Of a DNA stretch of 35,858 nt, positions 17,445 to 25,882 are shown piece by piece. The notes below the pieces were generated by a model. It did not search any database and was not told where the DNA came from. It was given only the letters and a program-made list of their open reading frames with translations. Origin of the DNA: an uncultured Alkaliphilus sp. (GTDB lineage: Bacteria; Bacillota; Clostridia; Peptostreptococcales; Natronincolaceae). A program made the translations under genes and the position numbers. The DNA lies in assembly GCA_938074565.1 (NCBI GenBank), contig CALJEQ010000017.1:1-35858 (forward strand), given 5' to 3'. The stretch's first letter is position 1; each line of letters starts with the position of its first letter.

Positions 17445-17540
17445 CCAAGTGAAAAGGGCAAATCATGGGAAATCATGAGACGCAAAGCCAAAGGGCCTGA
17501 ACCAATACGTTTTTAGTATGGATGGCAGCCGGTTACCACA
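17445..17540 (+). ncRNA. Cyclic-di-GMP-I (GEMM-I) riboswitch aptamer
   Basis: The conserved GEMM-I landmarks occur in order. GGGCAAA starts at 17456. A 6-bp stem TCATGG/TCATGA (17463-17478) is capped by a GAAA tetraloop. The invariant GACGCAAAGCC is at 17479-17489, then GGCCTGAACC as tetraloop receptor, a second hairpin CCAATAC / GTATGG (17502-17521), and the closing GGCAGCCGGTTACC (17524-17537). This matches the Vibrio Vc2-type consensus as I recall it. The aptamer begins right after the predicted transcript start and precedes a terminator hairpin and the large repeat-protein gene. No covariance search could be run. Confidence 0.92.
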
Positions 17541-17546
17541 AGGAGA

Positions 17547-17587
17547 CATAGTTACTTTCTATGGGTCTTGTTTGAGGTCCATTTTTT
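17547..17587 (+). terminator. Riboswitch expression platform: terminator with possible antiterminator
   Basis: ATGGGTCTT (17561-17569) can pair with GAGGTCCAT (17574-17582, three wobble pairs) around a GTTT loop, followed by six T residues at 17582-17587. CATAG at 17547-17551 could instead pair with CTATG at 17559-17563, which would break the terminator's left arm. This suggests transcriptional control; whether c-di-GMP turns the gene on or off is not settled by inspection. Confidence 0.6.
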
Positions 17588-17628
17588 GGCTTTATACCTT
17601 TTTCCTGGGAGAAGAGAGGGATCAATTT

Positions 17629-20600
17629 ATGAGAAAACGTTACCACATCAGGATGGCATTCTTAGTTGTACTGTTGCTATTATTACAAGTAATTTCTCCT
17701 TTATCAATGGTGCTGGCAACAACCGTCAATACAATGCTTCCACCAAACAATTTAAGTTTACAGTTCCTGACACCAGATCAAGTAAGATTAACTTGGGGTG
17801 CTGTTAATGGAGCTACAGGGTACAATGTATATGGAATAGCTGAAGGTCAGTTAATTAGATTAGGCACTTCAACCACTAATTCCTATACAATTAGTGGACT
17901 ATCAGAAGGTATGTATAGTTATGTGGTATCTACTTTAAGTTCATTAGGGGAATCAGGACCCAGTGCACCAGTTTCTGCTACCATTGAGTATCCAGAAATG
18001 TTAGCTCCATCCCTAACTAGTTTGTTAAGAAATGGAAATGATATAGTCTTGAATTGGACTGCATCTCAATATGCTCAAGCTTATAATATTTATCAAATTG
18101 ATAGAGATGGAAATCGAACCTTAATTAATTCCACAGCACTACGGACTCTTACAGTTACAAATGTAGAAGAAGGTAATTATCAATATGGGGTTACTTCAGT
18201 AAATCCATTGTATGGTGAATCTTCCCTTTCAAATGTTGTAAATGAGACTGTGGTGCATCCTGTTATGGTTACTCCAGAGAACTTCACCTTTACCGTTGCT
18301 GCTAATAATGATGTTACTTTAAAATGGAACTCTGTAGCTAATGCTACAAATTATAAGATATATGAAATAGTAAATGGTGAAAAAATATTAAAAAGTACAG
18401 TTACTGGAACTAATGTTATATACAGTAATATGTTGGCAGGTGAGTATACTTTTGAGGTATATTCTTTCTCAACTAGATTTGGTGAATCAGCAAATGGTAG
18501 CCAAGTTACGTTAACAGTGGGATCAGTTGTAATGACAGCACCAGATAATTTTAATTTTAAAATACAAAATATTAACGATGTGGTATTAAGTTGGAATGCT
18601 GTACCAAATGCTAATAATTACAAAATTTACGAAATTTTAAACGGTGAAAAAGTATTAAGAAGTACAGTTACGGGAACAACCGTGACCTATACCAACTTGC
18701 CAGCCGGTGAATATACTTATGTAGTTCATTCCAATAGTACACGTTTTGGGGAGTCGGAAATAGGGAATCAACTAAATCTATCGGTAGACTCCTATGAAAT
18801 GACAGCACCTGAAAATTTAAATTACAGATTACAAAATGGTAATGATATTGTATTATCTTGGAATGCAACAACAAATGCTACAAATTATAGAATTTATCTA
18901 ATTGTAAACAATCAAAAAGTTTTAAGAAGTACAATTACAGGTACTACAGTTACTTACGCTAATGTAGCTGAAGGTAATTATGAATACCAAGTATATTCCT
19001 TTTCAAATCGTTTTGGAGAATCAGCAGAAGGAAGTCCTGTGGCATTATCGGTGGTATATCCTAAAATGCAGACTCCTACTAATATTGTTTATACAATTAA
19101 AAGTGGTACAGATTTTACTATAAGTTGGAGTGCAGTAGAATATGCTACCAGTTATAAAGTATATGAAATAGTTAATGGTCAGAGGGTATTAAGAAATACA
19201 GTAACAACAACGTTTGTAAATTTTACTAAGATGCCTCCTGGTAGCTATGTATATGAAGTAGAGGCTGTTTCAAATCGTTTTGGAGAGTCTACAGGCGGAA
19301 ACCGAATAACGGTAATTGTTAGTGATCAAGTAATGGAAACACCAACAAACTTAACTGTAAGTACTGCAAATGTTAATGATGTTACATTAAGATGGAATTC
19401 TGTATTAAATGCATCAAAATATAATGTTTATCAAATTGTTAATGGAGAAAGAGTTCTAAAAAGTGGGGTTACTGGAACTACAGTTACCTATTCTAATCAT
19501 CCAGAAGGTGAATATCATTATGAGGTATATTCATTCTCAACCCTTTATGGAGAGTCTCCAGTTGCAGCAAAAGCTTCATTTTCTATCGTTTTTCCAAAAT
19601 TGTTGGCTCCTAGTAACTTTGACTACAGAGTACAAAATGGAAATGATGTAGTATTAACATGGGCTAAATCTGATAATGCCAATAGATACTTAGTTTATGA
19701 ATTAATTAATGGGCAAAAAGTATTAGTTGCTTCACCTACTGCGTTAACTGTAACTCTTTCAAATGTTACAGAGGGTGAACATACTTATATAATCCATTCT
19801 TCTTCCACTCGTTTTGGAGATTCAGAAGAAGGAAATGAAGTTTCATTAACAATGGTATTCCCAACAATGCAAGCTCCAAGTAACTTCACACATAGTATTT
19901 CCAACGGTAATGACGTTACTTTAAGATGGAATGCTACCACTTTTGCAAATAATTATCGGGTTTATCAAATTGTTGATGGACAGAAAATATTAAGAAGTAC
20001 AATAACAGGTACACAGGTTACCTTTACCAATATGGCAGAAGGAAATTACCAATATGTTGTCCATTCTTTCTCATCAAGATTTGGAGAATCACCAGTGGCA
20101 AGTGAAATTAACTTTACTATCGCCCATCCAACAATGCAAGCACCAGCTGGTTTTACACAAAGCATTACTGGTGGAAATGATATTGTACTTAAATGGAATG
20201 TTGCCACCCATGCAAATAACTATAGGGTTTATCAGATTGTAGATGGTCAAAAGGTACTAAGAAGTACAGTAACAGGTACACAAGTTAACTTTACCAACAT
20301 GGCAGAAGGAAACTACCAATATGTTGTACATTCATTCTCAACAAGATTTGGAGAGTCGCCAGTGGGTAGCCAGTTAAGTTTTAATTTAGTTTGGCCAGTT
20401 GTACAACCACCTGTTATATCAAGAACTATTATTAATGTAAATAACATTACATTATCTTGGTCAGCAATTACTTGGGCTGATGAATACCGTGTGTATAAAG
20501 TGGGACAAAATTCAAGAGAATTACTTTATAAGGGTAAGCTACTTAATTACCCAATATACAATTTAACAGAAGATACACATAGTTTTGAAGTAACAGCATT

Positions 20601-22245
20601 TAGTACAAGATTCGGTGAATCAGTGGTTTCAAATAGAATATCAGAAACAATCGTTTACCCAGAAATGCAGTCACCTGTGGCAACGATAAAGTTATTAAGT
20701 GAAGATAGTGCCCAAATAATTTGGAACTTCGTTACTTATGCCAATGGATACAATGTATACCATATAGTAGATGGGGAACCAGTATTATTAATCAAAAACT
20801 TAAATAATCTTTCCTATATTGTTAATAATTTAAGCTATGCAGACCATGAATTTTACGTTACTTCCTTTAGTAACTCATTTGGTGAATCTAAACCTTCTAA
20901 TTTAGTTCTAGCAAAATTAATAGTAGATACAGAACCACCTGTAACAACTGCCAATGTGCCGAGTGATTGGACAAAAGAAGGATTAACTATTTCGTTAAGT
21001 GTAACGGACAATTTAACAGGTGTTGCAGATACCTATTATTCTGTTAATGGTGGAGACTTTGTTAAAGGAACAACCTTCACTGTTAGTGGAGAAGGAATAA
21101 ATAAAATAGCTTATTATTCCGTTGATAAAGTAGGAAACGTAGAGACAGTAAAAGAATCAGAAGTAAAAATTGATAAAACAGCACCAATTACCACAATAGA
21201 CGTAGATAATAATTGGAAGACAGAAAATGTAGAAGTAAACCTATCTGCTATAGATACATTAAGTGGAGTAGCTAAAATTTATTATTCTATTAATGGATCA
21301 GACTATAAAGAAGGCACTACTTTTACAGTAGAACAAGAAGGAATAAATCAAGTTTCTTTTTATTCCGTAGATAATTCAGGTAATGTAGAAAAGGTAAAAG
21401 AAGCAGAAGTAAAAATTGATAAAACAGCACCAATTACCACAATAGATGTAGATAGTAATTGGAAGACAGAAAATGTAGAAGTAAACCTATCAGCTATAGA
21501 TACATTAAGTGGAGTAGCTAAAATTTATTATTCTATTAATGGATCAGATTATAAAGAAGGCACTACTTTTACAGTAGAACAAGAAGGAATAAATCAAGTT
21601 TCCTTTTATTCCGTAGATAATGCAGGAAATATTGAAAAAGTACAAGAAGTTGAAATAAAAATAGATAAAACAGCACCAAAGTTAAGTTTAGATTTAGATG
21701 AAGAATATGAAGTTGGTACAATAATAAAGTTAAATTATATTACCAATGACGAATTATCAGGTGTTAAATCTGAACAAATGAAGGTTATTTACCCAGATGA
21801 AACTGTGAAAGTAGTAGAAAACCTATCAGAACTTTTATTAGATCAAGTAGGTGTATATCATATTATCGTTACAGTTACAGATAATGCAGGTTTACAAACA
21901 GAAATTAAAAAACAAATTATCGTAAACGAAATAAATATAACAGATATAGTAGCCACAATAGAAGTAACACCTAAGGTTATAAAGGGTAATAAAGGAGTGT
22001 TTACGGTTAGAGTTACTCTACCAGAAGGTTTTGGTACAGAAACCATTGATCTTAACACTGTAACCCTTAATGGAGTTAGTGCTTTAACCAGTAATAATGG
22101 ATACTATAACCAAGCAAAAATAGGTCAATTCAAATTTGAACGATCACATTTTACTTGGGATAAACCAGAAGTGTTGGTTGAATTCCGTGGTTATATTAAT
22201 GGTAGACTAGTAGTTGGTCAAACTACAGTGAAAGTTCAAAAATAG
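17629..22245 (+). CDS. Large secreted fibronectin-III/Ig-like repeat protein, c-di-GMP-riboswitch controlled
   Basis: The protein has about 1538 residues from ATG 17629 (AGAGGG at 17615-17620); the in-frame ATG at 17518 lies inside the riboswitch and is rejected. A signal peptide (MRKRYHIRMAFLVVLLLLLQ.., cleavage after about VLA) comes first. Twelve repeats of about 92 residues follow, each with W-N-x-V/A-x-x-A-x-x-Y-x-V-Y and ending in a (R/L)(F/Y)GES motif: fibronectin-III-like beta sandwiches. Three repeats of about 82 residues come next (TAPITTIDVD..W.., YYSINGSDY, GINQVSFYSVDNxGN), as in OmpL47/Ig-like surface proteins, then one further Ig-like domain and a C-terminal domain of about 100 residues. 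No LPxTG-type sorting signal or SLH domain is visible, so how it is held at the surface is unknown. It is probably an adhesin or matrix protein. Confidence 0.9.
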   Translation: MRKRYHIRMAFLVVLLLLLQVISPLSMVLATTVNTMLPPNNLSLQFLTPDQVRLTWGAVNGATGYNVYGIAEGQLIRLGTSTTNSYTISGLSEGMYSYVVSTLSSLGESGPSAPVSATIEYPEMLAPSLTSLLRNGNDIVLNWTASQYAQAYNIYQIDRDGNRTLINSTALRTLTVTNVEEGNYQYGVTSVNPLYGESSLSNVVNETVVHPVMVTPENFTFTVAANNDVTLKWNSVANATNYKIYEIVNGEKILKSTVTGTNVIYSNMLAGEYTFEVYSFSTRFGESANGSQVTLTVGSVVMTAPDNFNFKIQNINDVVLSWNAVPNANNYKIYEILNGEKVLRSTVTGTTVTYTNLPAGEYTYVVHSNSTRFGESEIGNQLNLSVDSYEMTAPENLNYRLQNGNDIVLSWNATTNATNYRIYLIVNNQKVLRSTITGTTVTYANVAEGNYEYQVYSFSNRFGESAEGSPVALSVVYPKMQTPTNIVYTIKSGTDFTISWSAVEYATSYKVYEIVNGQRVLRNTVTTTFVNFTKMPPGSYVYEVEAVSNRFGESTGGNRITVIVSDQVMETPTNLTVSTANVNDVTLRWNSVLNASKYNVYQIVNGERVLKSGVTGTTVTYSNHPEGEYHYEVYSFSTLYGESPVAAKASFSIVFPKLLAPSNFDYRVQNGNDVVLTWAKSDNANRYLVYELINGQKVLVASPTALTVTLSNVTEGEHTYIIHSSSTRFGDSEEGNEVSLTMVFPTMQAPSNFTHSISNGNDVTLRWNATTFANNYRVYQIVDGQKILRSTITGTQVTFTNMAEGNYQYVVHSFSSRFGESPVASEINFTIAHPTMQAPAGFTQSITGGNDIVLKWNVATHANNYRVYQIVDGQKVLRSTVTGTQVNFTNMAEGNYQYVVHSFSTRFGESPVGSQLSFNLVWPVVQPPVISRTIINVNNITLSWSAITWADEYRVYKVGQNSRELLYKGKLLNYPIYNLTEDTHSFEVTAFSTRFGESVVSNRISETIVYPEMQSPVATIKLLSEDSAQIIWNFVTYANGYNVYHIVDGEPVLLIKNLNNLSYIVNNLSYADHEFYVTSFSNSFGESKPSNLVLAKLIVDTEPPVTTANVPSDWTKEGLTISLSVTDNLTGVADTYYSVNGGDFVKGTTFTVSGEGINKIAYYSVDKVGNVETVKESEVKIDKTAPITTIDVDNNWKTENVEVNLSAIDTLSGVAKIYYSINGSDYKEGTTFTVEQEGINQVSFYSVDNSGNVEKVKEAEVKIDKTAPITTIDVDSNWKTENVEVNLSAIDTLSGVAKIYYSINGSDYKEGTTFTVEQEGINQVSFYSVDNAGNIEKVQEVEIKIDKTAPKLSLDLDEEYEVGTIIKLNYITNDELSGVKSEQMKVIYPDETVKVVENLSELLLDQVGVYHIIVTVTDNAGLQTEIKKQIIVNEINITDIVATIEVTPKVIKGNKGVFTVRVTLPEGFGTETIDLNTVTLNGVSALTSNNGYYNQAKIGQFKFERSHFTWDKPEVLVEFRGYINGRLVVGQTTVKVQK
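21181..21672 (+). repeat. Two nearly identical 246-bp tandem repeats inside the surface-protein gene
   Basis: Two in-frame copies of 82 codons (about 21181-21426 and 21427-21672) differ at only a few bases, mostly near their ends. A more diverged copy precedes them (from about 20935). Such near-identity indicates a recent duplication and a potential for repeat-number change. Confidence 0.85.
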
Positions 22246-22259
22246 TAATTAATTTAAAG

Positions 22260-22296
22260 AATCCCCCTGTTGATATTGACGGGGGGATTAACTTTT
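22260..22296 (+). terminator. Intrinsic terminator after the surface-protein gene
   Basis: A GC-rich 8-bp stem (AATCCCCC 22260-22267 / GGGGGATT 22282-22289) is followed by AACTTTT. Confidence 0.85.
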
Positions 22297-22508
22297 ACAA
22301 AATAAAATATAAATATAATATAAAATAAATATTAACGATTTATTAAATATGTAGAAGATTTAAAGTAAATACAGTATTATAATAGTAAGACAAAGTTTAG
22401 TAACATCTTGTAATTTCAACTAAAGTAATAAAGGTCTGGCTTTTTAAAACAGATTAATACATAAAAGGAAATGACCTTTAACTAGGTGTCTAAAATTTGG
22501 CAAATATG

Positions 22509-22536
22509 TTGACAAAAGTAAAGTAAAGAGTATAAT
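22509..22536 (+). promoter_or_regulatory. Promoter of the FMN-binding protein gene
   Basis: TTGACA (22509-22514) and TATAAT (22531-22536), both perfect, are 16 bases apart. The untranslated leader is then about 140 bases; I see no known riboswitch in it. The remainder of the 22297-22682 gap is AT-rich with nothing recognisable. Confidence 0.8.
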
Positions 22537-22682
22537 ATTATTAACGATGTATACAGTTTAGGTGTGAAAGCTTGAGGGGTGATGTTGAATAAAATTGGGG
22601 TGTAAGTATATTATTTAATTAAAAATTTTCAAATGAAGGACAATAGGTAACAAATTATAATAAAAATGAAGAGGTGAAGGTA

Positions 22683-23081
22683 ATGGCTAAAAAAGGTGGA
22701 TTTAAAAAAGTGTTAATTGGAGTGCTTGTATTAGTTCTAGGTATTGCTGGTGTTGCAGTGGTTAACTTAAATAAGTTAAATAAAGAAATCAGCAAAATAG
22801 AAATTAGTAATATTGATTTAAATAGTGTTGAAGATGGTGTGTACATAGGCGAATATAATCATAGTGAAGCAGTGGGAGCAAAAGTTGAAGTAACAGTTAA
22901 AGATAATAAAATTGAAAAGATTGAGATACTAGAGCATAACACTGGACTTGGTGGTAAAGCTGAGGCAATAATTAATTCAGTTATTGATAGACAAAGCTTA
23001 GAGGTTGATACAATATCTGGAGCAACTGGCAGTAGTACAGTTATATTAAAAGCGATAGAAAAGGCAGTGTTAAAAAACTAA
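22683..23081 (+). CDS. Membrane-anchored FMN-binding domain protein
   Basis: The 132-residue protein starts at ATG 22683 with GAGGTG at 22671-22676. It has one N-terminal transmembrane segment (residues about 8-29) and then a small extracytoplasmic FMN_bind domain. The C-terminal ISGATGSST motif (about residues 111-119) matches the flavin-attachment motif of NqrC/RnfG-type domains, where FMN is linked through a threonine by an ApbE-type transferase. The upstream half carries DGVYIGEY and GLGGKAE, also family landmarks. It is a single-gene unit, not part of an Rnf or Nqr operon. An extracytoplasmic electron-transfer role is likely; partners are unknown. Confidence 0.88.
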   Translation: MAKKGGFKKVLIGVLVLVLGIAGVAVVNLNKLNKEISKIEISNIDLNSVEDGVYIGEYNHSEAVGAKVEVTVKDNKIEKIEILEHNTGLGGKAEAIINSVIDRQSLEVDTISGATGSSTVILKAIEKAVLKN

Positions 23082-23171
23082 GAATAATAGAATAAGTAGA
23101 TTGAAATCAGCTGGTTTTAGATATTTATTTAAAGTGGGGCTCTATAATATATATAGGGTCTCTTTGTATTT

Positions 23172-23209
23172 AACGTGTTGTTTATATTTGATAACAGCAT
23201 GTTTTTTTA
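23172..23209 (+). terminator. Intrinsic terminator after the FMN-binding gene
   Basis: A stem of about 10 bp with two wobble pairs (ACGTGTTGTT / AACAGCATGT) is followed by seven T residues. The rest of the 23082-23383 gap is AT-rich and shows no gene or clear promoter. Confidence 0.8.
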
Positions 23210-23383
23210 TGAAATGAATATCAAATAAAAAATTACATTGCTTTAAAGTTTGATTTTAAAATACACATATAATTGATATTATCTATACAAAAGTTACATA
23301 TTATAAAAAGATTCAATTTTACCCTCTTAACTAAAACTATTACAATGTAAATGTAACTAGATACTTTATTAGGAGGAGTTATA

Positions 23384-23965
23384 TTGAAGAATTCACCATT
23401 TAAGTCAACTAATGCAATGATTTTTGCAACATTAGGTATTGTTATTAATATTGTTTTTGGAACAGTTGTACAAACGCTACAAATACCTTTTTTGTTTTTA
23501 GACACGATAGGAACCATTTTTGTAGCAGTAGTATTAGGACCCTTTGCAGGTGCTTTAACCGGGGGATTAAGTAATGTTATTCAAGGGATTATCACTAACC
23601 CTAAAACAATCCCTTTTGCAATTGTTAACATTACAGTTGGAGTAGTTGTAGGGGTTATCGCTAAAAAATATAAATTTAATTTAAAAGTGGCAGCTGTTAC
23701 AGGGATTATATTATCAATTGTTGCACCATTAATAGGCACACCTATAGTAGTATGGGTATTTGGAGGTGTAACTGGTGGGGGAACAGATATTATTTTTGCA
23801 TGGCTCTTAGCCAGTGGTCAAAAGATTTTTACTGCCGCCTTTATTCCTAGAATTACAGGAAACTTAATTGATAAGATAGGTAGTTGTTTATTAGTTGCAA
23901 TGGTTTTACAATATTTACCGAAGAACTTAACGTTTAGTGAGGGACAACACAATGCACAGAAATAA
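23384..23965 (+). CDS. Putative ECF transporter S component (CD3073-like family)
   Basis: The 193-residue integral membrane protein starts at TTG behind AGGAGGAG (23371 on). About five or six hydrophobic segments are rich in Gly and small residues, including GPFAGALTGGLSNVIQG, a motif typical of substrate-binding S components of energy-coupling-factor transporters. The ECF module (ATPases and T protein) is not encoded here, as usual for group II ECF systems. It overlaps the TudS-like gene by 14 bases. The same pairing is known from C. difficile (CD3073/CD3072). The ligand is unknown; pairing with a putative desulfidase suggests a sulfur-containing or thiolated nucleobase-like compound, which is inference. 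Confidence 0.8.
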   Translation: MKNSPFKSTNAMIFATLGIVINIVFGTVVQTLQIPFLFLDTIGTIFVAVVLGPFAGALTGGLSNVIQGIITNPKTIPFAIVNITVGVVVGVIAKKYKFNLKVAAVTGIILSIVAPLIGTPIVVWVFGGVTGGGTDIIFAWLLASGQKIFTAAFIPRITGNLIDKIGSCLLVAMVLQYLPKNLTFSEGQHNAQK

Positions 23966-24455
23966 AAAAATCATTTATACTGCCCATTGTGTATTAAATC
24001 AAAACTCGGTGATTAGAGACTGGGAAAGGGCAGCGGGAGCTTTCAATGATATTGTTAGAGTGCTTTTAGATAATAATATAGCTATTATACAATTGCCTTG
24101 TCCAGAGTTTACATTTTTAGGAGAAGACAGACCTCCTAAAACAAAGGAAGAATATGATATACCAGAGTTTAGAAATGTTTGCAAAGAGTTGGCAGAGAAA
24201 GTGGTAGTGCAAATGAAAGAGTATAAGAATAATGGTTATCAAATAATAGGTATAGTGGGTATTCATGGAAGTCCTTCCTGTGATATATTGGGGGATAGGG
24301 GAGTCTTTAAAGAAGAATTGTTAGCATTAATGGAGAAAGAAAATATAATTTTGAATTGTTTTGATATTCTAGATAGTTACATAGAAGGAGAAACAAATAA
24401 CTTAGTTGATTCATTCAGAACATATATTAACACGAGTCTATTAGAAAACATATAA
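23952..24455 (+). CDS. TudS-related putative desulfidase (CD3072-like family, DUF523-type)
   Basis: The protein has about 167 residues. ATG 23952 with GAGGG upstream is preferred to the GTG at 23937. Three cysteines in conserved contexts, C13 (YTAHCVLNQNS), C50 (QLPCPEF) and C110 (HGSPSCDI), match the three that hold the [4Fe-4S] cluster in TudS thiouracil desulfidases. It is translationally coupled to the S-component gene, so uptake and desulfuration of the same compound is a reasonable idea. The activity of this subfamily is, to my knowledge, putative. Confidence 0.82.
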   Translation: MHRNKKIIYTAHCVLNQNSVIRDWERAAGAFNDIVRVLLDNNIAIIQLPCPEFTFLGEDRPPKTKEEYDIPEFRNVCKELAEKVVVQMKEYKNNGYQIIGIVGIHGSPSCDILGDRGVFKEELLALMEKENIILNCFDILDSYIEGETNNLVDSFRTYINTSLLENI

Positions 24456-24469
24456 GACCTACTAATATT

Positions 24470-24516
24470 AGATATTGTTTTTTTCCTGTTACGGGAAGGA
24501 CAGTATCTTTTTATTT
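24470..24516 (+). terminator. Intrinsic terminator after the TudS-like gene
   Basis: The outer stem AGATATTGT / ACAGTATCT and the inner stem TTCC / GGAA are followed by a T-rich tract from 24508. Confidence 0.85.
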
Positions 24517-24704
24517 ACTGAAATTAATTGGTATATATTTGTACAGGTTGTAATATATAGTTAAATAATAAATAAAAAAACAATAAGTAAACAATAAAAA
24601 CAATAAGTAAACATAATAAAGAAAATGATAGTAAATAAAAACGTTGAAAAATAAGGTTTTATGGGAAAATATATGTTTTTAATTAATAATTTGTTAAAAA
24701 CCCC

Positions 24705-24746
24705 TTTACAAATATCTGAATATACGATAAAATGTAATCGATTACA
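24705..24746 (+). promoter_or_regulatory. Promoter with LacI-family operator for the repressor gene
   Basis: TTTACA (24705-24710), a 17-base spacer and TAAAAT (24728-24733) form the promoter. The perfect 14-bp palindrome TGTAATCGATTACA (24733-24746) starts on the last base of the -10 box and covers the transcript start, so binding would block transcription. The same palindrome recurs at 25848. The preceding 24517-24704 is AT-rich and contains a short direct repeat (CAATAAGTAAACA, from about 24581 and 24601) of unknown meaning. Confidence 0.85.
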
Positions 24747-24766
24747 TAATGAGGTGAGGGTAAAAA

Positions 24767-25756
24767 ATGCCACTAAAAATTAAAGATGTTGCCCTTAGGG
24801 CTGGAGTATCGGTGGCAACTGTTTCTAGGGTACTGAACAATAGTGACTCCGTGAAGCCTGATACTTATACAAAGGTTATGAAGGTGATAAATGAAGTTCA
24901 ATACAAGCCTAATGCCATTGCTAGAAGCCTAAAAGTAAAAAATACAAAAACAATAGGTATTATGATTCCAGATATATCAAGTCACTTTTTTCCCGAAGTA
25001 GTTAGAGGAATAGAGGATATTGCTAATATGTACGAATACAATATTATTCTTTGTAACACTGATCTAAATAGGGAAAAAGAACAAAAATATTTAGAAGTAT
25101 TAACTGAGAAACAAGTGGATGGTATTATCTTTATGAGTAATATTATTACAAGGGACCTAGCATTAAAATTAAAAAGTTTAAAAGTACCTATAGTATTGAT
25201 TTCTACAGAGTATGAAGGCTTTCCAGCAATTATTATTGACAATGTTGCAGCCAGTAAAGAAATGGTGTCTTATCTCTTAAATAAAGGACATAAACGAATA
25301 GGAATGATAACAGGTAAAGAGGATGATGCCATAGCAGGTACTTCCCGCTACGAGGGGTATAAATTAGCCCTTAGAGAAGCAGGTGTGGAATTAGACAAAA
25401 GCCTAATTGTTTCAGGTGATTACCGTTTCAAGAGTGGATATGAAGGAGCTTTAAAACTACTAGCTTTACCTAAAAGGCCTACAGCAATCTTTGCTTCAAA
25501 TGATGAAATGGCTTTAGGAGTTATTAAGGCGGCATCAGTGTTAAAACTTTCTATTCCAGATGATTTAGCAGTGGCAGGTTTTGATGATGTTGATATGGCT
25601 CAAAAAATAGTTCCTGCTTTAACAACCATGGCACAACCAATGTATGAAATGGGAGCTGTGGGAATGAGATTACTGACAAAGATATTACATGGTGAAAAAA
25701 TACCTTGTAATAATGTAGTGCTAAAGCATAATCTTATTGAAAGAGAGTCCTGTTAA
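24767..25756 (+). CDS. LacI-family transcriptional regulator of the alpha-glucoside operon
   Basis: The 329-residue repressor has an N-terminal LacI helix-turn-helix (IKDVALRAGVSVATVSRVLNN) and hinge helix (YKPNAIARSLK), followed by a periplasmic-binding-protein-like sensor domain (from about residue 60, TIGIMIPDISSHFFPEV). GAGGTGAGGG supports the ATG. An identical palindrome in front of this gene and of the transporter operon shows it controls both, probably with autorepression. By context it resembles MalR-type regulators, and its inducer should be the transported disaccharide or a derivative. Confidence 0.93.
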   Translation: MPLKIKDVALRAGVSVATVSRVLNNSDSVKPDTYTKVMKVINEVQYKPNAIARSLKVKNTKTIGIMIPDISSHFFPEVVRGIEDIANMYEYNIILCNTDLNREKEQKYLEVLTEKQVDGIIFMSNIITRDLALKLKSLKVPIVLISTEYEGFPAIIIDNVAASKEMVSYLLNKGHKRIGMITGKEDDAIAGTSRYEGYKLALREAGVELDKSLIVSGDYRFKSGYEGALKLLALPKRPTAIFASNDEMALGVIKAASVLKLSIPDDLAVAGFDDVDMAQKIVPALTTMAQPMYEMGAVGMRLLTKILHGEKIPCNNVVLKHNLIERESC

Positions 25757-25847
25757 TTTCACTAGATTAAGCCTCTAAGAGTAACTAGTAACAAGCGTAT
25801 GTACAGAATGATTAAACTTAATGTACTAAAAAATTTTAAAAAGAAAA

Positions 25848-25861
25848 TGTAATCGATTACA
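25848..25861 (+). promoter_or_regulatory. LacI-family operator before the sugar transporter operon
   Basis: TGTAATCGATTACA is identical to the 14-bp palindrome before the repressor gene. It ends seven bases before the ribosome binding site of the first permease gene, so any promoter must lie upstream of it. I could not assign a clear -35 box. Confidence 0.85.
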
Positions 25862-25882
25862 CTTTTGGAAGGGGGAAAAATA

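Noticed and set aside
17518..17628. N-terminal extension of the surface protein from ATG 17518
   Set aside because: It runs through the riboswitch and terminator and would put a hydrophilic stretch before the signal peptide; ATG 17629 has a proper ribosome binding site.
17568..17807. 79-codon + strand frame overlapping the start of the surface-protein gene
   Set aside because: It is out of frame with the repeat protein, starts inside the terminator hairpin and has no conserved features.
17629..22245. Regular repeats that might be taken for a CRISPR array
   Set aside because: The period is about 276 bases and then 246 bases, in frame, and it encodes beta-sandwich domains; there are no short direct repeats with unique spacers.
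22574..22605. Possible seven-codon leader peptide before the FMN-binding gene
   Set aside because: The spacing from GAGGGG to its start is poor and no attenuator structure follows; not strong enough to annotate as a gene.
23233..23517. 94-codon minus-strand frame
   Set aside because: It overlaps the start and ribosome binding site of the S-component gene and has no initiation signal.
24561..24773. 70-codon hydrophobic minus-strand frame before the LacI-family gene
   Set aside because: It covers the promoter and operator of the repressor gene; its hydrophobicity reflects AT-rich sequence.
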